A DNA stretch of 64,000 nt, from positions 372,001-436,000 of the forward strand of contig NZ_JASNRA010000001.1 in NCBI RefSeq assembly GCF_030411955.1, read 5' to 3'. The stretch's first letter is position 1. Every line of letters begins with the position of its first letter. Shown here piece by piece: positions 16,528 to 25,425 of the stretch. Both the position numbers and the translations under genes were made by a program. The stretch comes from Massilia sp. YIM B02443. GTDB lineage: Bacteria > Pseudomonadota > Gammaproteobacteria > Burkholderiales > Burkholderiaceae_D. Below the pieces are notes generated by a model, which did not search any database, had not been told where the DNA came from, and worked only from the letters and a program-made list of their open reading frames with translations.

Positions 16528-18639
16528 ATGGCAAATAGCATGAAACTGCCTGGCTGGATGAGTGGACTTGCAGGCCGCGGCGGCGCCGCGGCGGCGCCGC
16601 TCCTGATCATCATGCTGCTCGCGATGATGATCCTGCCGCTGCCGGCGTTCGTGCTCGACGTGTTCTTCAGCTTTAATATCGCGCTGTCGATCATCGTGCT
16701 CCTGACCGCGCTGTACACGGTCAAGCCGCTCGACTTCCTGGCGTTCCCGGCGATCCTGCTGGTCTCGACCATGCTGCGCCTGGCGTTGAACGTGGCGTCG
16801 ACCCGTATCGTCCTGACCGAAGGCCACACCGGCGGCGCCGCTGCCGGCAAGGTCATCGAGGCCTTCGGCCACTTCCTGATCGGCGGTAACTATACCGTCG
16901 GTATCGTCGTCTTCATCATCCTCACCATCATCAACTTCAGCGTCGTCACCAAGGGCGCCGGCCGTATCGCCGAAGTCGGCGCGCGCTTCGCCCTGGACGC
17001 GATGCCGGGCAAGCAGATGGCGATCGACGCCGACCTGAACGCCGGCCTGATCGGCGAAGCGGAAGCGCGCAAGCGCCGCTCGGAAGTGGCGCAGGAAGCC
17101 GAATTCTATGGCGCGATGGACGGCGCCTCGAAGTACGTGAAGGGCGACGCCGTCGCCGGCATCATGATTACCATCATCAACATCATCGGCGGCCTGATCG
17201 TCGGTGTGGTGATGCACGACCTGGCCTTCGGCGAAGCGACCAAGGTCTATACCCTGCTGGCCATCGGTGACGGCCTGGTGGCCCAGATTCCTTCGCTGAT
17301 CATCTCGATCGCGGCCGGTATGGTGGTGTCGCGCGTGGCCAACGACGAAGACGTCAGCTCGCAGCTGACCAACCAGCTGCTCAAGCGTCCGGAAGCCCTG
17401 TACATCACCGCCGCCATCATCGGCGGCCTGGGGCTGATCCCGGGCATGCCGAACCTGGTGTTCCTGCTGCTGGGCGGTTCGCTGGCGGCCGGCGGCTACT
17501 TCATCTCGAAGAAAGCCAAGGACAAGCCGGCCCAGGAAGCGGCGGCGGCCACCGAGGCGGCGGCGCAGGCGGCCACCCAGGCCCCTGCCGAGAACGAAGA
17601 AGCGACCTGGCAGGACGTGATGCCGGTCGACACCCTGGGCCTGGAAGTGGGCTACCGCCTGATTCCGCTGGTCGACAAGAACCAGGGCGGCGAGCTGCTC
17701 AAGCGCATCAAGGGCATCCGCAAGAAGTTCGCCCAGGAAGTCGGCTTCCTGGCGCCACCGGTGCACATCCGCGACAACCTGGAACTGAAACCGTCGGCCT
17801 ACCGCATCACCCTGAAGGGCGTGGAGGTGGGCAGCGGCGAAGCGCTGAACGGCCAGTTCCTGGCGATCAACCCGGGCATGGCCAGCGGCACGCTGCCGGG
17901 CCTGGTCACCACCGATCCGGCCTTCGGCCTGCCGGCGATCTGGATCGAAGCGTCGCTGCGCGACGAAGCGCAGAGCATGGGCTACACCGTGGTCGACGCC
18001 GGCACCGTGGTGGCGACCCACCTGAACCACCTGATCACCCAGCACGCCTCGGAACTGCTGGGCCGCATGGAAGTGCAGGCGCTGCTCGACCACCTGGGCA
18101 AGGAAACCCCGAAGCTGGTGGAAGACCTGGTGCCGAAAGTCGTCTCGCTGTCGACCCTGCAGAAAGTGCTGCAGAACCTGCTGTCGGAAGGCGTGCACAT
18201 CCGCGACATGCGGTCGATCATCGAAGCGCTGTCGGAGCACTCGACCATGACCCAGGATCCGGGCGAACTGACCGCCGTGGTGCGCGTCGCCCTGGGCCGC
18301 GCCATCGTCCAGCAGCTGTTCCCGGGAGAGAACGAACTGCCGGTGATGACCCTGGACAACCGCCTCGAGCGTCTGTTGATGCAGGCGATGGGCGCCGGCG
18401 GCGACGGCACCGGCATCGAACCGGGCCTGGCCGACACCATCGCCCAGCAGGCGGCGCACGCTGCCCACCAGCAGGAGCAGATGGGCCACAGCGCCGTGCT
18501 GCTGGTGCCGGCGCCGCTGCGCGTGCTGCTGTCGCGCTTCCTGCGCCGCGCAGTGCCGACACTGAAGGTGCTGTCGCATGCCGAAGTGCCGGAAACCAAG
18601 ACCATCCGCGTGACCAGCCTGGTCGGCGTGCCGATGTGA
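16528..18639 (+). CDS. flhA: Flagellar export gate protein FlhA
   Basis: Largest protein of the flagellar export gate; it uses the proton motive force and docks chaperone-substrate complexes. The protein has 703 residues. About eight membrane segments occupy residues 20-310, with the cytoplasmic loop motif AEVGARFALDAMPGKQMAID of the FHIPEP family. A hydrophilic Ala-rich linker (about 330-355) precedes the large cytoplasmic domain. The C-terminus (ETKTIRVTSLVGVPM) is intact. It is followed directly by a strong terminator, which separates it from flhF. Confidence 0.97.
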   Translation: MANSMKLPGWMSGLAGRGGAAAAPLLIIMLLAMMILPLPAFVLDVFFSFNIALSIIVLLTALYTVKPLDFLAFPAILLVSTMLRLALNVASTRIVLTEGHTGGAAAGKVIEAFGHFLIGGNYTVGIVVFIILTIINFSVVTKGAGRIAEVGARFALDAMPGKQMAIDADLNAGLIGEAEARKRRSEVAQEAEFYGAMDGASKYVKGDAVAGIMITIINIIGGLIVGVVMHDLAFGEATKVYTLLAIGDGLVAQIPSLIISIAAGMVVSRVANDEDVSSQLTNQLLKRPEALYITAAIIGGLGLIPGMPNLVFLLLGGSLAAGGYFISKKAKDKPAQEAAAATEAAAQAATQAPAENEEATWQDVMPVDTLGLEVGYRLIPLVDKNQGGELLKRIKGIRKKFAQEVGFLAPPVHIRDNLELKPSAYRITLKGVEVGSGEALNGQFLAINPGMASGTLPGLVTTDPAFGLPAIWIEASLRDEAQSMGYTVVDAGTVVATHLNHLITQHASELLGRMEVQALLDHLGKETPKLVEDLVPKVVSLSTLQKVLQNLLSEGVHIRDMRSIIEALSEHSTMTQDPGELTAVVRVALGRAIVQQLFPGENELPVMTLDNRLERLLMQAMGAGGDGTGIEPGLADTIAQQAAHAAHQQEQMGHSAVLLVPAPLRVLLSRFLRRAVPTLKVLSHAEVPETKTIRVTSLVGVPM

Positions 18640-18644
18640 TCAAT

Positions 18645-18675
18645 AAAGGGCGGTGCATGTGCACCGCCCTTTTTG
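18645..18675 (+). terminator. Rho-independent terminator after flhA
   Basis: A hairpin with 13-bp arms (AAAGGGCGGTGCA / TGCACCGCCCTTT, 2-base loop) and a run of T starts 5 bp after the flhA stop. It divides flhBA from flhF-flhG-fliA-motCD, so flhF likely has its own promoter in the 230 bp that follow. Confidence 0.88.
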
Positions 18676-18907
18676 CAACAGCGTCGCTTTCTCCCCTCCC
18701 AATGTGCGCCATCCGACGTACACGGCCCCCATTCTCCGGGGCGCCATCGTTGCCACACCCGCAAACGATTACCGGTTTTTTCGATTTAGTGGAAATAGAT
18801 GGGTTTCCCCTTCTTTATCCTCGGATGGTTTCCTCCGGGCATCGTCAATAATGCTTCCTATCGAAGGGCGTTTGTGCCCGGCAAACAGTTGAAGCGCGGA
18901 GAATACG

Positions 18908-20305
18908 ATGAAGGTGAAGAAATTTACGGCAGCTACTTCCCGAGATGCATTGCGCAAAGTGCGCGAAGCGCTGGGTCCTGACGCCGTCATCCTCTCGAAC
19001 CGTCCGGTCGACGGCGTGGTCGAGATCCTGGCCCTCGATAACGATGACGTGGCCTCGCTGGCCGCGCCGGTGAGCGATTCGGAAGCCGCGCAACCGGCGC
19101 CGCAGCTGCACGTCGAAGAGCCGGCCGCGGCCTTCGTGCCGGGCTTCGGCGCCGCCGCCGGTCCGGTCCCGGCACGCCGCCAGAAAGACCTGGCGCAAGC
19201 ATCTGTGGCTACTCCTGCCGCTGCTCCGACCGCAGCCGCACCGGTCCAGACCTACGCCGAGCGCCGCGCCCCGGCCGCCGAGCCGAGCGTCGACATGAGC
19301 GCCATGACCTCGATGATGAGCGCCGCCATCGCCCAGGCCAAGGAATCGGCCGCCGTCGAAATGAACGGCATGATGAACGAACTGCGCGCCATGCGCGGCC
19401 TGATGGAAACCCAGCTGGCCGAACTGTCGTGGAACGCCACCGCCCAGCGCCAGCCGCACAAGGCCGCCGTGCTGCGCGAACTGCTGGGCGCCGGCTTCTC
19501 GGCCACCCTGGCCAAATACCTGGTCGAAAAGATGCCGGCCACGGAAGATGCAGCGCAAGCGATGCGCTGGATCAAGACCGTGCTCGCGCGCAACCTGAAC
19601 ACCATCGGCAACGACGACGACCTGCTGTCGAACGGCGGCGTGTTCGCCCTGGTCGGCCCGACCGGCGTTGGCAAGACCACCACCACCGCCAAGCTGGCCG
19701 CGCGCTGCGTGATGCGCCACGGCCCGGACAAGCTGGCCCTGATCACCACCGATGCCTACCGTATCGGCGGCCACGAGCAGCTGCGCATCTACGGCAAGAT
19801 CCTGGGCGTGATGGTGCACTCGGTGAAGGACGAAGCCGACCTGCGCATCGCCCTGAAGGAACTGCGCAACAAGCACACCGTGCTGATCGACACCATCGGC
19901 ATGTCGCAGCGCGACCACATGGTGGCCGAGCAGGTCGCGATGCTGTCGAGCTCGGGCGCCGACGTGAAACGCCTGCTGTGCCTGAACTCGACCGCCACCG
20001 GCGAGACCCTGAACGAAGTGGTGCGCGCCTATCAAGGCAGCGGTCTGCACGGCGCGATCATGACCAAGATGGACGAAGCGACCTCGATCGGCGGCGTGCT
20101 CGACGTGGTGGTGCGCCAGAAGCTGAACCTGCACTACATCTCGAACGGCCAGCGCGTGCCGGAAGACCTGCACCTGGCCGACCGCGCGATGCTGGTCGAC
20201 CGCGCCTTCCGCAACCGCGCCGGCGCCGCTGCCGCACTGGGCGACGCCGACCTGCCGAGCATGATGGCCGGCGCCGCCGCCCGTGCCAACCCATCCTTCG
20301 CGTGA
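18908..20305 (+). CDS. flhF: Flagellar placement GTPase FlhF
   Basis: SRP-type GTPase that sets the site and number of polar flagella. The protein has 465 residues. A basic N-terminal B domain (MKVKKFTAATSRDALRKVREALG) is followed by a variable Ala/Pro-rich stretch (about 60-130), then the NG domains. The P-loop is GPTGVGKTTTTAKLAA (about 250), followed by TTDAYRIGGHEQL, DTIGMSQRD and TKMDEATSIGG. GCGGAGAATACG before the ATG is a good ribosome site. flhG follows after 8 bp. Its presence suggests polar flagellation (inference). Confidence 0.95.
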   Translation: MKVKKFTAATSRDALRKVREALGPDAVILSNRPVDGVVEILALDNDDVASLAAPVSDSEAAQPAPQLHVEEPAAAFVPGFGAAAGPVPARRQKDLAQASVATPAAAPTAAAPVQTYAERRAPAAEPSVDMSAMTSMMSAAIAQAKESAAVEMNGMMNELRAMRGLMETQLAELSWNATAQRQPHKAAVLRELLGAGFSATLAKYLVEKMPATEDAAQAMRWIKTVLARNLNTIGNDDDLLSNGGVFALVGPTGVGKTTTTAKLAARCVMRHGPDKLALITTDAYRIGGHEQLRIYGKILGVMVHSVKDEADLRIALKELRNKHTVLIDTIGMSQRDHMVAEQVAMLSSSGADVKRLLCLNSTATGETLNEVVRAYQGSGLHGAIMTKMDEATSIGGVLDVVVRQKLNLHYISNGQRVPEDLHLADRAMLVDRAFRNRAGAAAALGDADLPSMMAGAAARANPSFA

Positions 20306-20313
20306 GGTGAGCC

Positions 20314-21135
20314 GTGGCCAGTTTTGATTTCGACCAGGCCGAAGGCCTGCGCCGCATGCTGCAAGGCCCGCGTCCGCGCGTGGTGACGTTCCTGTCCGCC
20401 ACGCCGGAAGACGACAAGGGCGCGATGCTGGTCAACCTGGGCGCCTCGCTGGCCCAGCTCGGCAACGAAGTCCTGATCGTCGACGCCTGCCAGCAGGAAT
20501 ACGGCGTCGCGCGCCGCCTCGGCCTGAACCGCAGCGCCTCGCTGCTGCAGGTGGCGCGCCAGGAAGCGGCGCTGAACCAGGTCACGCATCCGGTACCGCA
20601 AGGCTTCTCGGTGGTGCCGATGGGCCGCCCGCAAGGCGCCGACGATGCGCGCCGCCTGGGCAAGACCTTCGACGTGCTGGCCAGCCAGGCCGGGATCGTG
20701 ATCGTCGACGGCGAACTGGGCCCGGACGACGCGTTTCCGGTGGCCTTGATGGCCAGCAGCGAAATCGTGGTGCAGGTTTCCACCAGCGCCGCCTCGATCA
20801 CCAATGCCTATGCGCTGATCAAGCGCCTGTCGCTGCAGCTGGGCCGGCGTCCGTTCGGGATCCTGGTCACCGGCGCGACTGAGGAGGAGGCGCAAGTGGT
20901 ATACGATAATATGTCAGCAGCAGCAACACGCTACCTTGCCGTCAAGCTCACCTCGCTGGGTTCGGTGCCGGCCGACGAATGCCTGCACCGCGCCGCACGC
21001 CTGGGCCGGGCGGTGGTCGACGCCTTCCCGCTGGCGGGCGCCTCGGTCGCCTTCCGCCAGCTGGCCGGCAAGTTCGCGCTGCACGCGATGCCGCAGTTCG
21101 CACGCCAGGGCAGTGGCGCGCGCTTCGGCGCATGA
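20314..21135 (+). CDS. flhG: FlhG/FleN-like MinD-family protein, degenerate P-loop
   Basis: Partner of FlhF; MinD-type ATPases of this kind limit flagellar number and can act as anti-activators. The protein has 273 residues and starts at GTG, 8 bp after flhF. The MinD fold is recognisable from VNLGASLAQLGNEVLIVDAC onward and VIVDGELGPDDAF. The Walker A site, normally SGKGGVGKT, instead reads SATPEDDKG. The signature Lys and the glycines are lost, and only the second Lys aligns. ATP binding or hydrolysis is therefore doubtful, and it may act as a non-switching partner of FlhF. Its stop overlaps a possible upstream ATG of fliA. Confidence 0.8.
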   Translation: MASFDFDQAEGLRRMLQGPRPRVVTFLSATPEDDKGAMLVNLGASLAQLGNEVLIVDACQQEYGVARRLGLNRSASLLQVARQEAALNQVTHPVPQGFSVVPMGRPQGADDARRLGKTFDVLASQAGIVIVDGELGPDDAFPVALMASSEIVVQVSTSAASITNAYALIKRLSLQLGRRPFGILVTGATEEEAQVVYDNMSAAATRYLAVKLTSLGSVPADECLHRAARLGRAVVDAFPLAGASVAFRQLAGKFALHAMPQFARQGSGARFGA

Positions 21136-21218
21136 GGGCGGCAACGGGCGCCGAGGCAGCGGCAGTGGCCGGGGTAGCGCAGACACGACAAAACGAGCAA
21201 CGAGAAGATCAAGAGAGC

Positions 21219-21947
21219 ATGTACACGGTCAAGGGGAAAGCGGACAAGAATTCTTTGCTGACGGAGCATATGCCGTTGGTAAAGCGTCTTGCCCACCACA
21301 TGAAGGCGAAATTGCCGCCTTCGGTGGAAGTGGATGACCTGGTGCAAGCCGGCATGATCGGGCTGCTGGACGCGATCAACCGCTACGAAGACAACCACGG
21401 CGCCCAGTTCGAGACCTATGCCGTGCTGCGCATCCGCGGCGCCATGCTCGACGAGCTGCGCAGCAGCGACTGGATGCCGCGCAGCACGCGCCAGAACATG
21501 CGCAAGGTCGAGACCGCGATGCACGAATTGCAGCAGCGCCTGGGCCGTCCGCCGAGCGAATCCGAAGTCGCCAAGTCGCTCAAGCTGTCGCTCGAAGACT
21601 ATCAGGAAATGCTGGCCGACTCGGGCGGCCACCAGCTGGTGTACTACGAGGACTTCCACGACGACGATGACAACGGCAACTTCCTCGACCGCTTCGCGGT
21701 GGACGACGCCGACCCGCTGCGCAGCCTGATGGAAACCGATTTCCGCCAGGCTGTAATCGACGCCATCGAGAACCTGCCGCCGCGTGAGAAATTGTTGATG
21801 GGCTTGTACTACGAGGAAGAGTTGAACCTGAAGGAAATCGGCGCCGTCATGGGCGTGAGCGAATCGCGGGTGTCGCAGCTGCACACGCAAGCCGTGGCGC
21901 GCCTGCGCACGGCATTACGGGAGCAATTGTGGACTGGGCCAGCGTAG
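21219..21947 (+). CDS. fliA: Flagellar sigma factor FliA (sigma-28)
   Basis: Alternative sigma factor for late flagellar genes, held by FlgM until hook completion. The protein has 242 residues. Region 2 contains VDDLVQAGMIGLLDAINRYE and FETYAVLRIRGAMLDELR, region 3 contains RRPPSE-like RLGRPPSESEVA, and region 4 ends with ELNLKEIGAVMGVSESRVSQ. The start at 21219 matches the usual FliA N-terminus. An in-frame ATG at 21132 overlapping the flhG stop is possible, but adds 29 unlike residues. Its 3' end overlaps motC. FliA-type promoters lie before flgM and flgK in this window. Confidence 0.95.
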   Translation: MYTVKGKADKNSLLTEHMPLVKRLAHHMKAKLPPSVEVDDLVQAGMIGLLDAINRYEDNHGAQFETYAVLRIRGAMLDELRSSDWMPRSTRQNMRKVETAMHELQQRLGRPPSESEVAKSLKLSLEDYQEMLADSGGHQLVYYEDFHDDDDNGNFLDRFAVDDADPLRSLMETDFRQAVIDAIENLPPREKLLMGLYYEEELNLKEIGAVMGVSESRVSQLHTQAVARLRTALREQLWTGPA

Positions 21948-22672
21948 CCGGACTGGTCCTGGCGGTGGCCGGCATCCTGGTCGGCCACTCGCTCGACGGC
22001 GGGCGCTTCGCCTCGCTGGTGCAGCCGGCCGCGTTCGCGATCGTGGTGGTCGGCACCTTTGGGGCCGTGCTGCTGCAGAGCGAACGCCGCACGTTTACCC
22101 GTGGCCTGGCGATGCTGCGCTGGGTGTTCGTGCCGCCGCGCGGCGAGCGCCAGAAACTGTCGCGCGAGATCGCGCTGTGGAGCCTGTCGGCGCGGCGCGA
22201 CGGGCTGCTGTCGCTGGAACAATACATGACCAAAGCCGATCCGTTCGTCGAGAAGGGCTTGCGGCTGGTGGTGGACGGCATCCATCCCGATAAAGTGCGC
22301 AGCCTGCTCGAGCACGAGATCAACGGCTACGAATTCGCCCAGCGCCAGGCGGCCCGCATCTGGGAATCGGCGGCCGGTTATGCGCCCACGATCGGGATCC
22401 TGGGCGCGGTGCTGGGCCTGATCCACGTGATGGAAAACCTGTCCGACCCGGCGCGCCTGGGTTCCGGCATCGCGGTCGCGTTCGTCTCGACCGTGTACGG
22501 CGTCGGCCTGGCCAACCTGTTCTTCTACCCGGTCGGCAACAAATTGAAAGCCATCGTCAGCGACAAGGTGGCGCAGTACGAAATCCTGACCGAGGTCTTC
22601 TACGACCTGGCCAGCGGCGACCATTCGCGCGTGGTGGACGAGCGCGTGGCCAGCCTCCTTACCCATCACTAG
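21929..22672 (+). CDS. motC: Flagellar stator protein MotC (MotA family)
   Basis: Proton-channel subunit of the flagellar stator, MotA/TolQ/ExbB superfamily, 247 residues. Four membrane segments are seen, two near the N-terminus and two around residues 150-205, with the family motif GYAPTIGILGAVLGLIHVM. The large cytoplasmic loop between has charged residues that contact FliG. It starts at GTG, overlaps fliA by 19 bp and has GGAG 5 bases upstream, so it is translationally coupled. The location behind fliA is that of Pseudomonas motC. No second stator pair is in the window. Confidence 0.9.
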   Translation: MDWASVAGLVLAVAGILVGHSLDGGRFASLVQPAAFAIVVVGTFGAVLLQSERRTFTRGLAMLRWVFVPPRGERQKLSREIALWSLSARRDGLLSLEQYMTKADPFVEKGLRLVVDGIHPDKVRSLLEHEINGYEFAQRQAARIWESAAGYAPTIGILGAVLGLIHVMENLSDPARLGSGIAVAFVSTVYGVGLANLFFYPVGNKLKAIVSDKVAQYEILTEVFYDLASGDHSRVVDERVASLLTHH

Positions 22673-22680
22673 AACCAGGC

Positions 22681-23436
22681 ATGGCGCGCAAACGCTACGA
22701 TGATGACGTCCCGAGCGAGCACCACGAGCGCTGGCTGATCTCGTACGCCGACTTCATCACGCTGCTGTTCGCCTTCTTCGTGGTGATGTACGCGATCTCG
22801 ATCGTCAACGAAGGCAAGTACCAGCAGCTGTCCGAGGCCCTGGGCGACGCCTTCGGCGGACGCGGCGCCGCGACCCAGGTCAACACCAACGTCGAGCCGG
22901 TACTGCCGCTGTCGCACATCGTCAACCGCAAGCGCAACGAAGCCGCACGGCGCGAGCACGAACGCATGGGCGTGCTGGCGCGCGACCTGACCGCCACGCT
23001 GTTGCCCTTGGTGAAATCGGGCCAGGTGCGGGTGACCCAGAATGCGCGCGGGGTCAGCGTCGAGATCAACGCCAGCGTGCTGTTCGACCAGGGCCAGGCG
23101 CTGCTGCAGCCGGAAGCCAGCGAAATCCTGCAGGCGGTCGGCGGGCTGCTGCGGAACGATCCGCACCGGATCGAGGTCGAAGGGCATACCGACGACGTGC
23201 CGATCGCCAGCACCGTGTATCCATCGAACTGGGAACTGTCGGCCGCGCGCGCCAGCAGCGTGGTGCGGCTGTTCATCGACAGCGGCGTGGCGCCGGCGCG
23301 CCTGTCGGCGCTCGGTTTCGCGGCCACGCGGCCGGTGGCGGCGAATACCGATCCGGTGGGCCAGGCGCGCAACCGGCGGGTGGCAGTGATGATCCTGGCG
23401 GCATTGCCTGAAACAGGCGGTAACATTCTTCCGTAA
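22681..23436 (+). CDS. motD: Flagellar stator protein MotD (MotB family)
   Basis: Partner of MotC that anchors the stator to peptidoglycan. The protein has 251 residues. One membrane segment near residues 20-40 contains the proton-binding Asp in SYADFITLLFAFFVVMYAIS. The C-terminal OmpA-like domain (about 120-245) shows EGHTDDVPI, NWELSAARA and QARNRRV. It starts 8 bp after motC. The short N-terminus and the OmpA motif fit MotD rather than MotB of the MotAB pair. It is last in the flhF operon. Confidence 0.92.
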   Translation: MARKRYDDDVPSEHHERWLISYADFITLLFAFFVVMYAISIVNEGKYQQLSEALGDAFGGRGAATQVNTNVEPVLPLSHIVNRKRNEAARREHERMGVLARDLTATLLPLVKSGQVRVTQNARGVSVEINASVLFDQGQALLQPEASEILQAVGGLLRNDPHRIEVEGHTDDVPIASTVYPSNWELSAARASSVVRLFIDSGVAPARLSALGFAATRPVAANTDPVGQARNRRVAVMILAALPETGGNILP

Positions 23437-23547
23437 ATATCGCCGCGCGGCATGCCATAATCGTCATTGCAATATTTGCTTTCAATCTACAAATGGCCGA
23501 GTGCCAGGGGACCGCAAATGCATGTCGAACGTAGCAAGGGCCTGCGT

Positions 23548-24033
23548 ATGAAACAGGCCATGGTGGCCTGCGCGCTGGCGCTGGTTGGCTTGATGGGAGC
23601 GGTGAAGGCCGTGGAAGCGAAAGTGGACGTGAACCACCGGCTCGAGGTCGAGACTGGCGCCCATAGCGTCAAGGTGCGCGTGCTGATCGAGAACCGCGGC
23701 GACAAGCCGGTTTGGATCCCGCGCGAGATCGCGCTGGGCGACGACCTGACCGCCCCGCGCTTCCTGCTGCGCACGCCCGAAGACGAGGTGGCCTACACCG
23801 GCCGCATGGTCAAGCGCGCCGCCCCAGGGCCGGCCGACTACCTCGAAGTCAAGCCGCAAACGACGCACCTGAACACCATCGACATCACGGACGCGTATGC
23901 GTTCAAGCCGGGCAGGCACAGCTACGAGATCCGCTATGCAGGGCCGTGGCTGACCAGCCTCGGCAGTCTCGATGCGGCCAGCATCAAGCAGAGCCCGGCG
24001 CTTCCGGTCAAGTTTTCGTTTACCGGACGGTAG
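23548..24033 (+). CDS. Secreted homologue of the neighbouring M35 prodomain
   Basis: A 161-residue protein with a signal peptide (about 1-27, ending AVEA) and then one beta-rich domain. It resembles the N-terminal domain of the peptidase encoded on the opposite strand just downstream. Both have a VRV-L-N core, then YTGRMVKRAAPGPADYL here against YLGRHIKRAAPGPADFL there, and a final Y-IRYAGP/YTVRYRAP strand. It has no catalytic domain. I chose the ATG at 23548 (AAGGG 8 bases upstream) over one at 23518. It may bind or inhibit the peptidase, or be a relic of duplication; the function is inference only. Confidence 0.75.
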   Translation: MKQAMVACALALVGLMGAVKAVEAKVDVNHRLEVETGAHSVKVRVLIENRGDKPVWIPREIALGDDLTAPRFLLRTPEDEVAYTGRMVKRAAPGPADYLEVKPQTTHLNTIDITDAYAFKPGRHSYEIRYAGPWLTSLGSLDAASIKQSPALPVKFSFTGR

Positions 24034-24101
24034 GGTTGGCCAGTTGACGTTACGCGGCCGTGTGATTTGTCATGATCGTGGCTCCTTGAGCGTTATCGCC
24101 A

Positions 24102-25187
24102 TCACTGCTGCGGCGGGGTGTTCTCGCCAAAATATTCATGCGAATCCGCGTTGTTGATCGCGCGCTCGGGCGCCGTCCGCGCCAGCTCGGCCGCACCCGC
24201 CTGGCCGTACACGTGGTCGTCGGTGCCCGCCACCACGTCGAAGTGGCTCAACTCATGCACCAGCGTGCCGCCGCGCGAATCGGTGCCGGTGACCGCCGCG
24301 GCCCAGAAGGCCTTGCACACCCAGACCGTGTACGGCAGCGCCGGGTACACGTAGGCAAAATACGGTTCGTCGCAATCGCAATCGACCTTGACCGGCTTGG
24401 TCTCGAACGCGTCCCTGATCGCCGTGAAATTGGCGGTCACTCTGGCGCCGCGGGCGGCGTCGGGCGCGCCGAACCACGCCGTGTAGCGCGCGCCGTCTTC
24501 CTTGCCCGCGCCCAGGTAGGCGTGGCCGTCGACCGCCATCGCACGGCCAGCCTCCATTGCCGTCACCAGCTGTTCTTGCTGGGCGTTCGAGCAGCTGCTG
24601 TATGAGAGGCCGGCGCCGCTGGCTTCCGGGGCCAGCACGGCGCCCTTGCTGCCGCGCGGCAGGCGGCCGTCGATCCACAGGTTGACCGGATTCGAGACCA
24701 GCTCGCCGGCCAGCGGCTGTGGCGTGGCCGGGCTCTTGGAGCTGGCGGCGGTCGCCGGCACAGCAGGCGCGCGGTAGCGCACGGTGTAGGCGCCGGTGAC
24801 GGTCATTTCGTACAGCCTCGATAGCTCGACCGTCTGCGTCAGCGACGCACCTGGCTCCAGGCGCAAGAAGTCGGCCGGGCCCGGCGCGGCGCGCTTGATG
24901 TGGCGACCCAGATAGGTCACCGGCTGGCCATCGCGCCGCACGTCGAACAGGGCGTCGTCGATACCGTCCAGTGGCGTGCGCCAGCGCAACACGTACTGGG
25001 CGCTGGCTGCGGTATTGGTCAGGGTAACGCGCACCAGCACGTCTTCGCCGCGCTTGACAGTGGTTTGCAGCGGCGTCAGCGCGACAGTCACGGTGGCCGA
25101 AGCCGGGTTGGCGTAGACGCAGGCGGCGACCAGCGCGGCCGCGGTCAGCGCCATGCCGGGTTGTGGCAAAGCAGGGCAGGGGTTCAT
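24102..25187 (-). CDS. Secreted M35-family zinc metallopeptidase
   Basis: Deuterolysin-type (aspzincin) endopeptidase, possibly lysine-specific, 361 residues. A signal peptide (about 1-32, ending ASA) is followed by an N-terminal beta domain (about 33-140), a linker, and the catalytic domain. The zinc site is HELSH in TLVHELSHFDVV, followed by GTDDHVYG, the GTxDxxYG aspzincin signature that provides the third ligand. Cys residues (SSCSNAQQ, DCDC, VCKAF) suggest disulfides outside the cytoplasm. The start at 25187 has AGGAGA 6 bases upstream. It is convergent with a gene encoding a homologue of its N-terminal domain; I see no terminator in the 68 bp between. Confidence 0.88.
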   Translation of the reverse strand: MNPCPALPQPGMALTAAALVAACVYANPASATVTVALTPLQTTVKRGEDVLVRVTLTNTAASAQYVLRWRTPLDGIDDALFDVRRDGQPVTYLGRHIKRAAPGPADFLRLEPGASLTQTVELSRLYEMTVTGAYTVRYRAPAVPATAASSKSPATPQPLAGELVSNPVNLWIDGRLPRGSKGAVLAPEASGAGLSYSSCSNAQQEQLVTAMEAGRAMAVDGHAYLGAGKEDGARYTAWFGAPDAARGARVTANFTAIRDAFETKPVKVDCDCDEPYFAYVYPALPYTVWVCKAFWAAAVTGTDSRGGTLVHELSHFDVVAGTDDHVYGQAGAAELARTAPERAINNADSHEYFGENTPPQQ

Positions 25188-25425
25188 GGCTTCTCCTGGA
25201 AATATGTCCATCAACCACTTTCTGCCCACGTATGCGAAATGTATTGCGCGGCTTCAATGGTCTGCATAGCGAGGACAACCTTCCAGTCACGGCGACAAAT
25301 AAACAACAGGTATGGAATAACTGACCATAAATACTCGATCCTCACCATGTCTGTTTGCTATGATGCAACTAACATATCCACGAAGATATTAATTTTTGGT
25401 CCTATTGATGGCCAGAGGCGGTTTT

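Noticed and set aside
16399-18579. A 726-codon minus-strand frame opposite flhA
   Set aside because: Shadow of flhA, rich in His/Gln/Arg/Asp, without domains or ribosome site.
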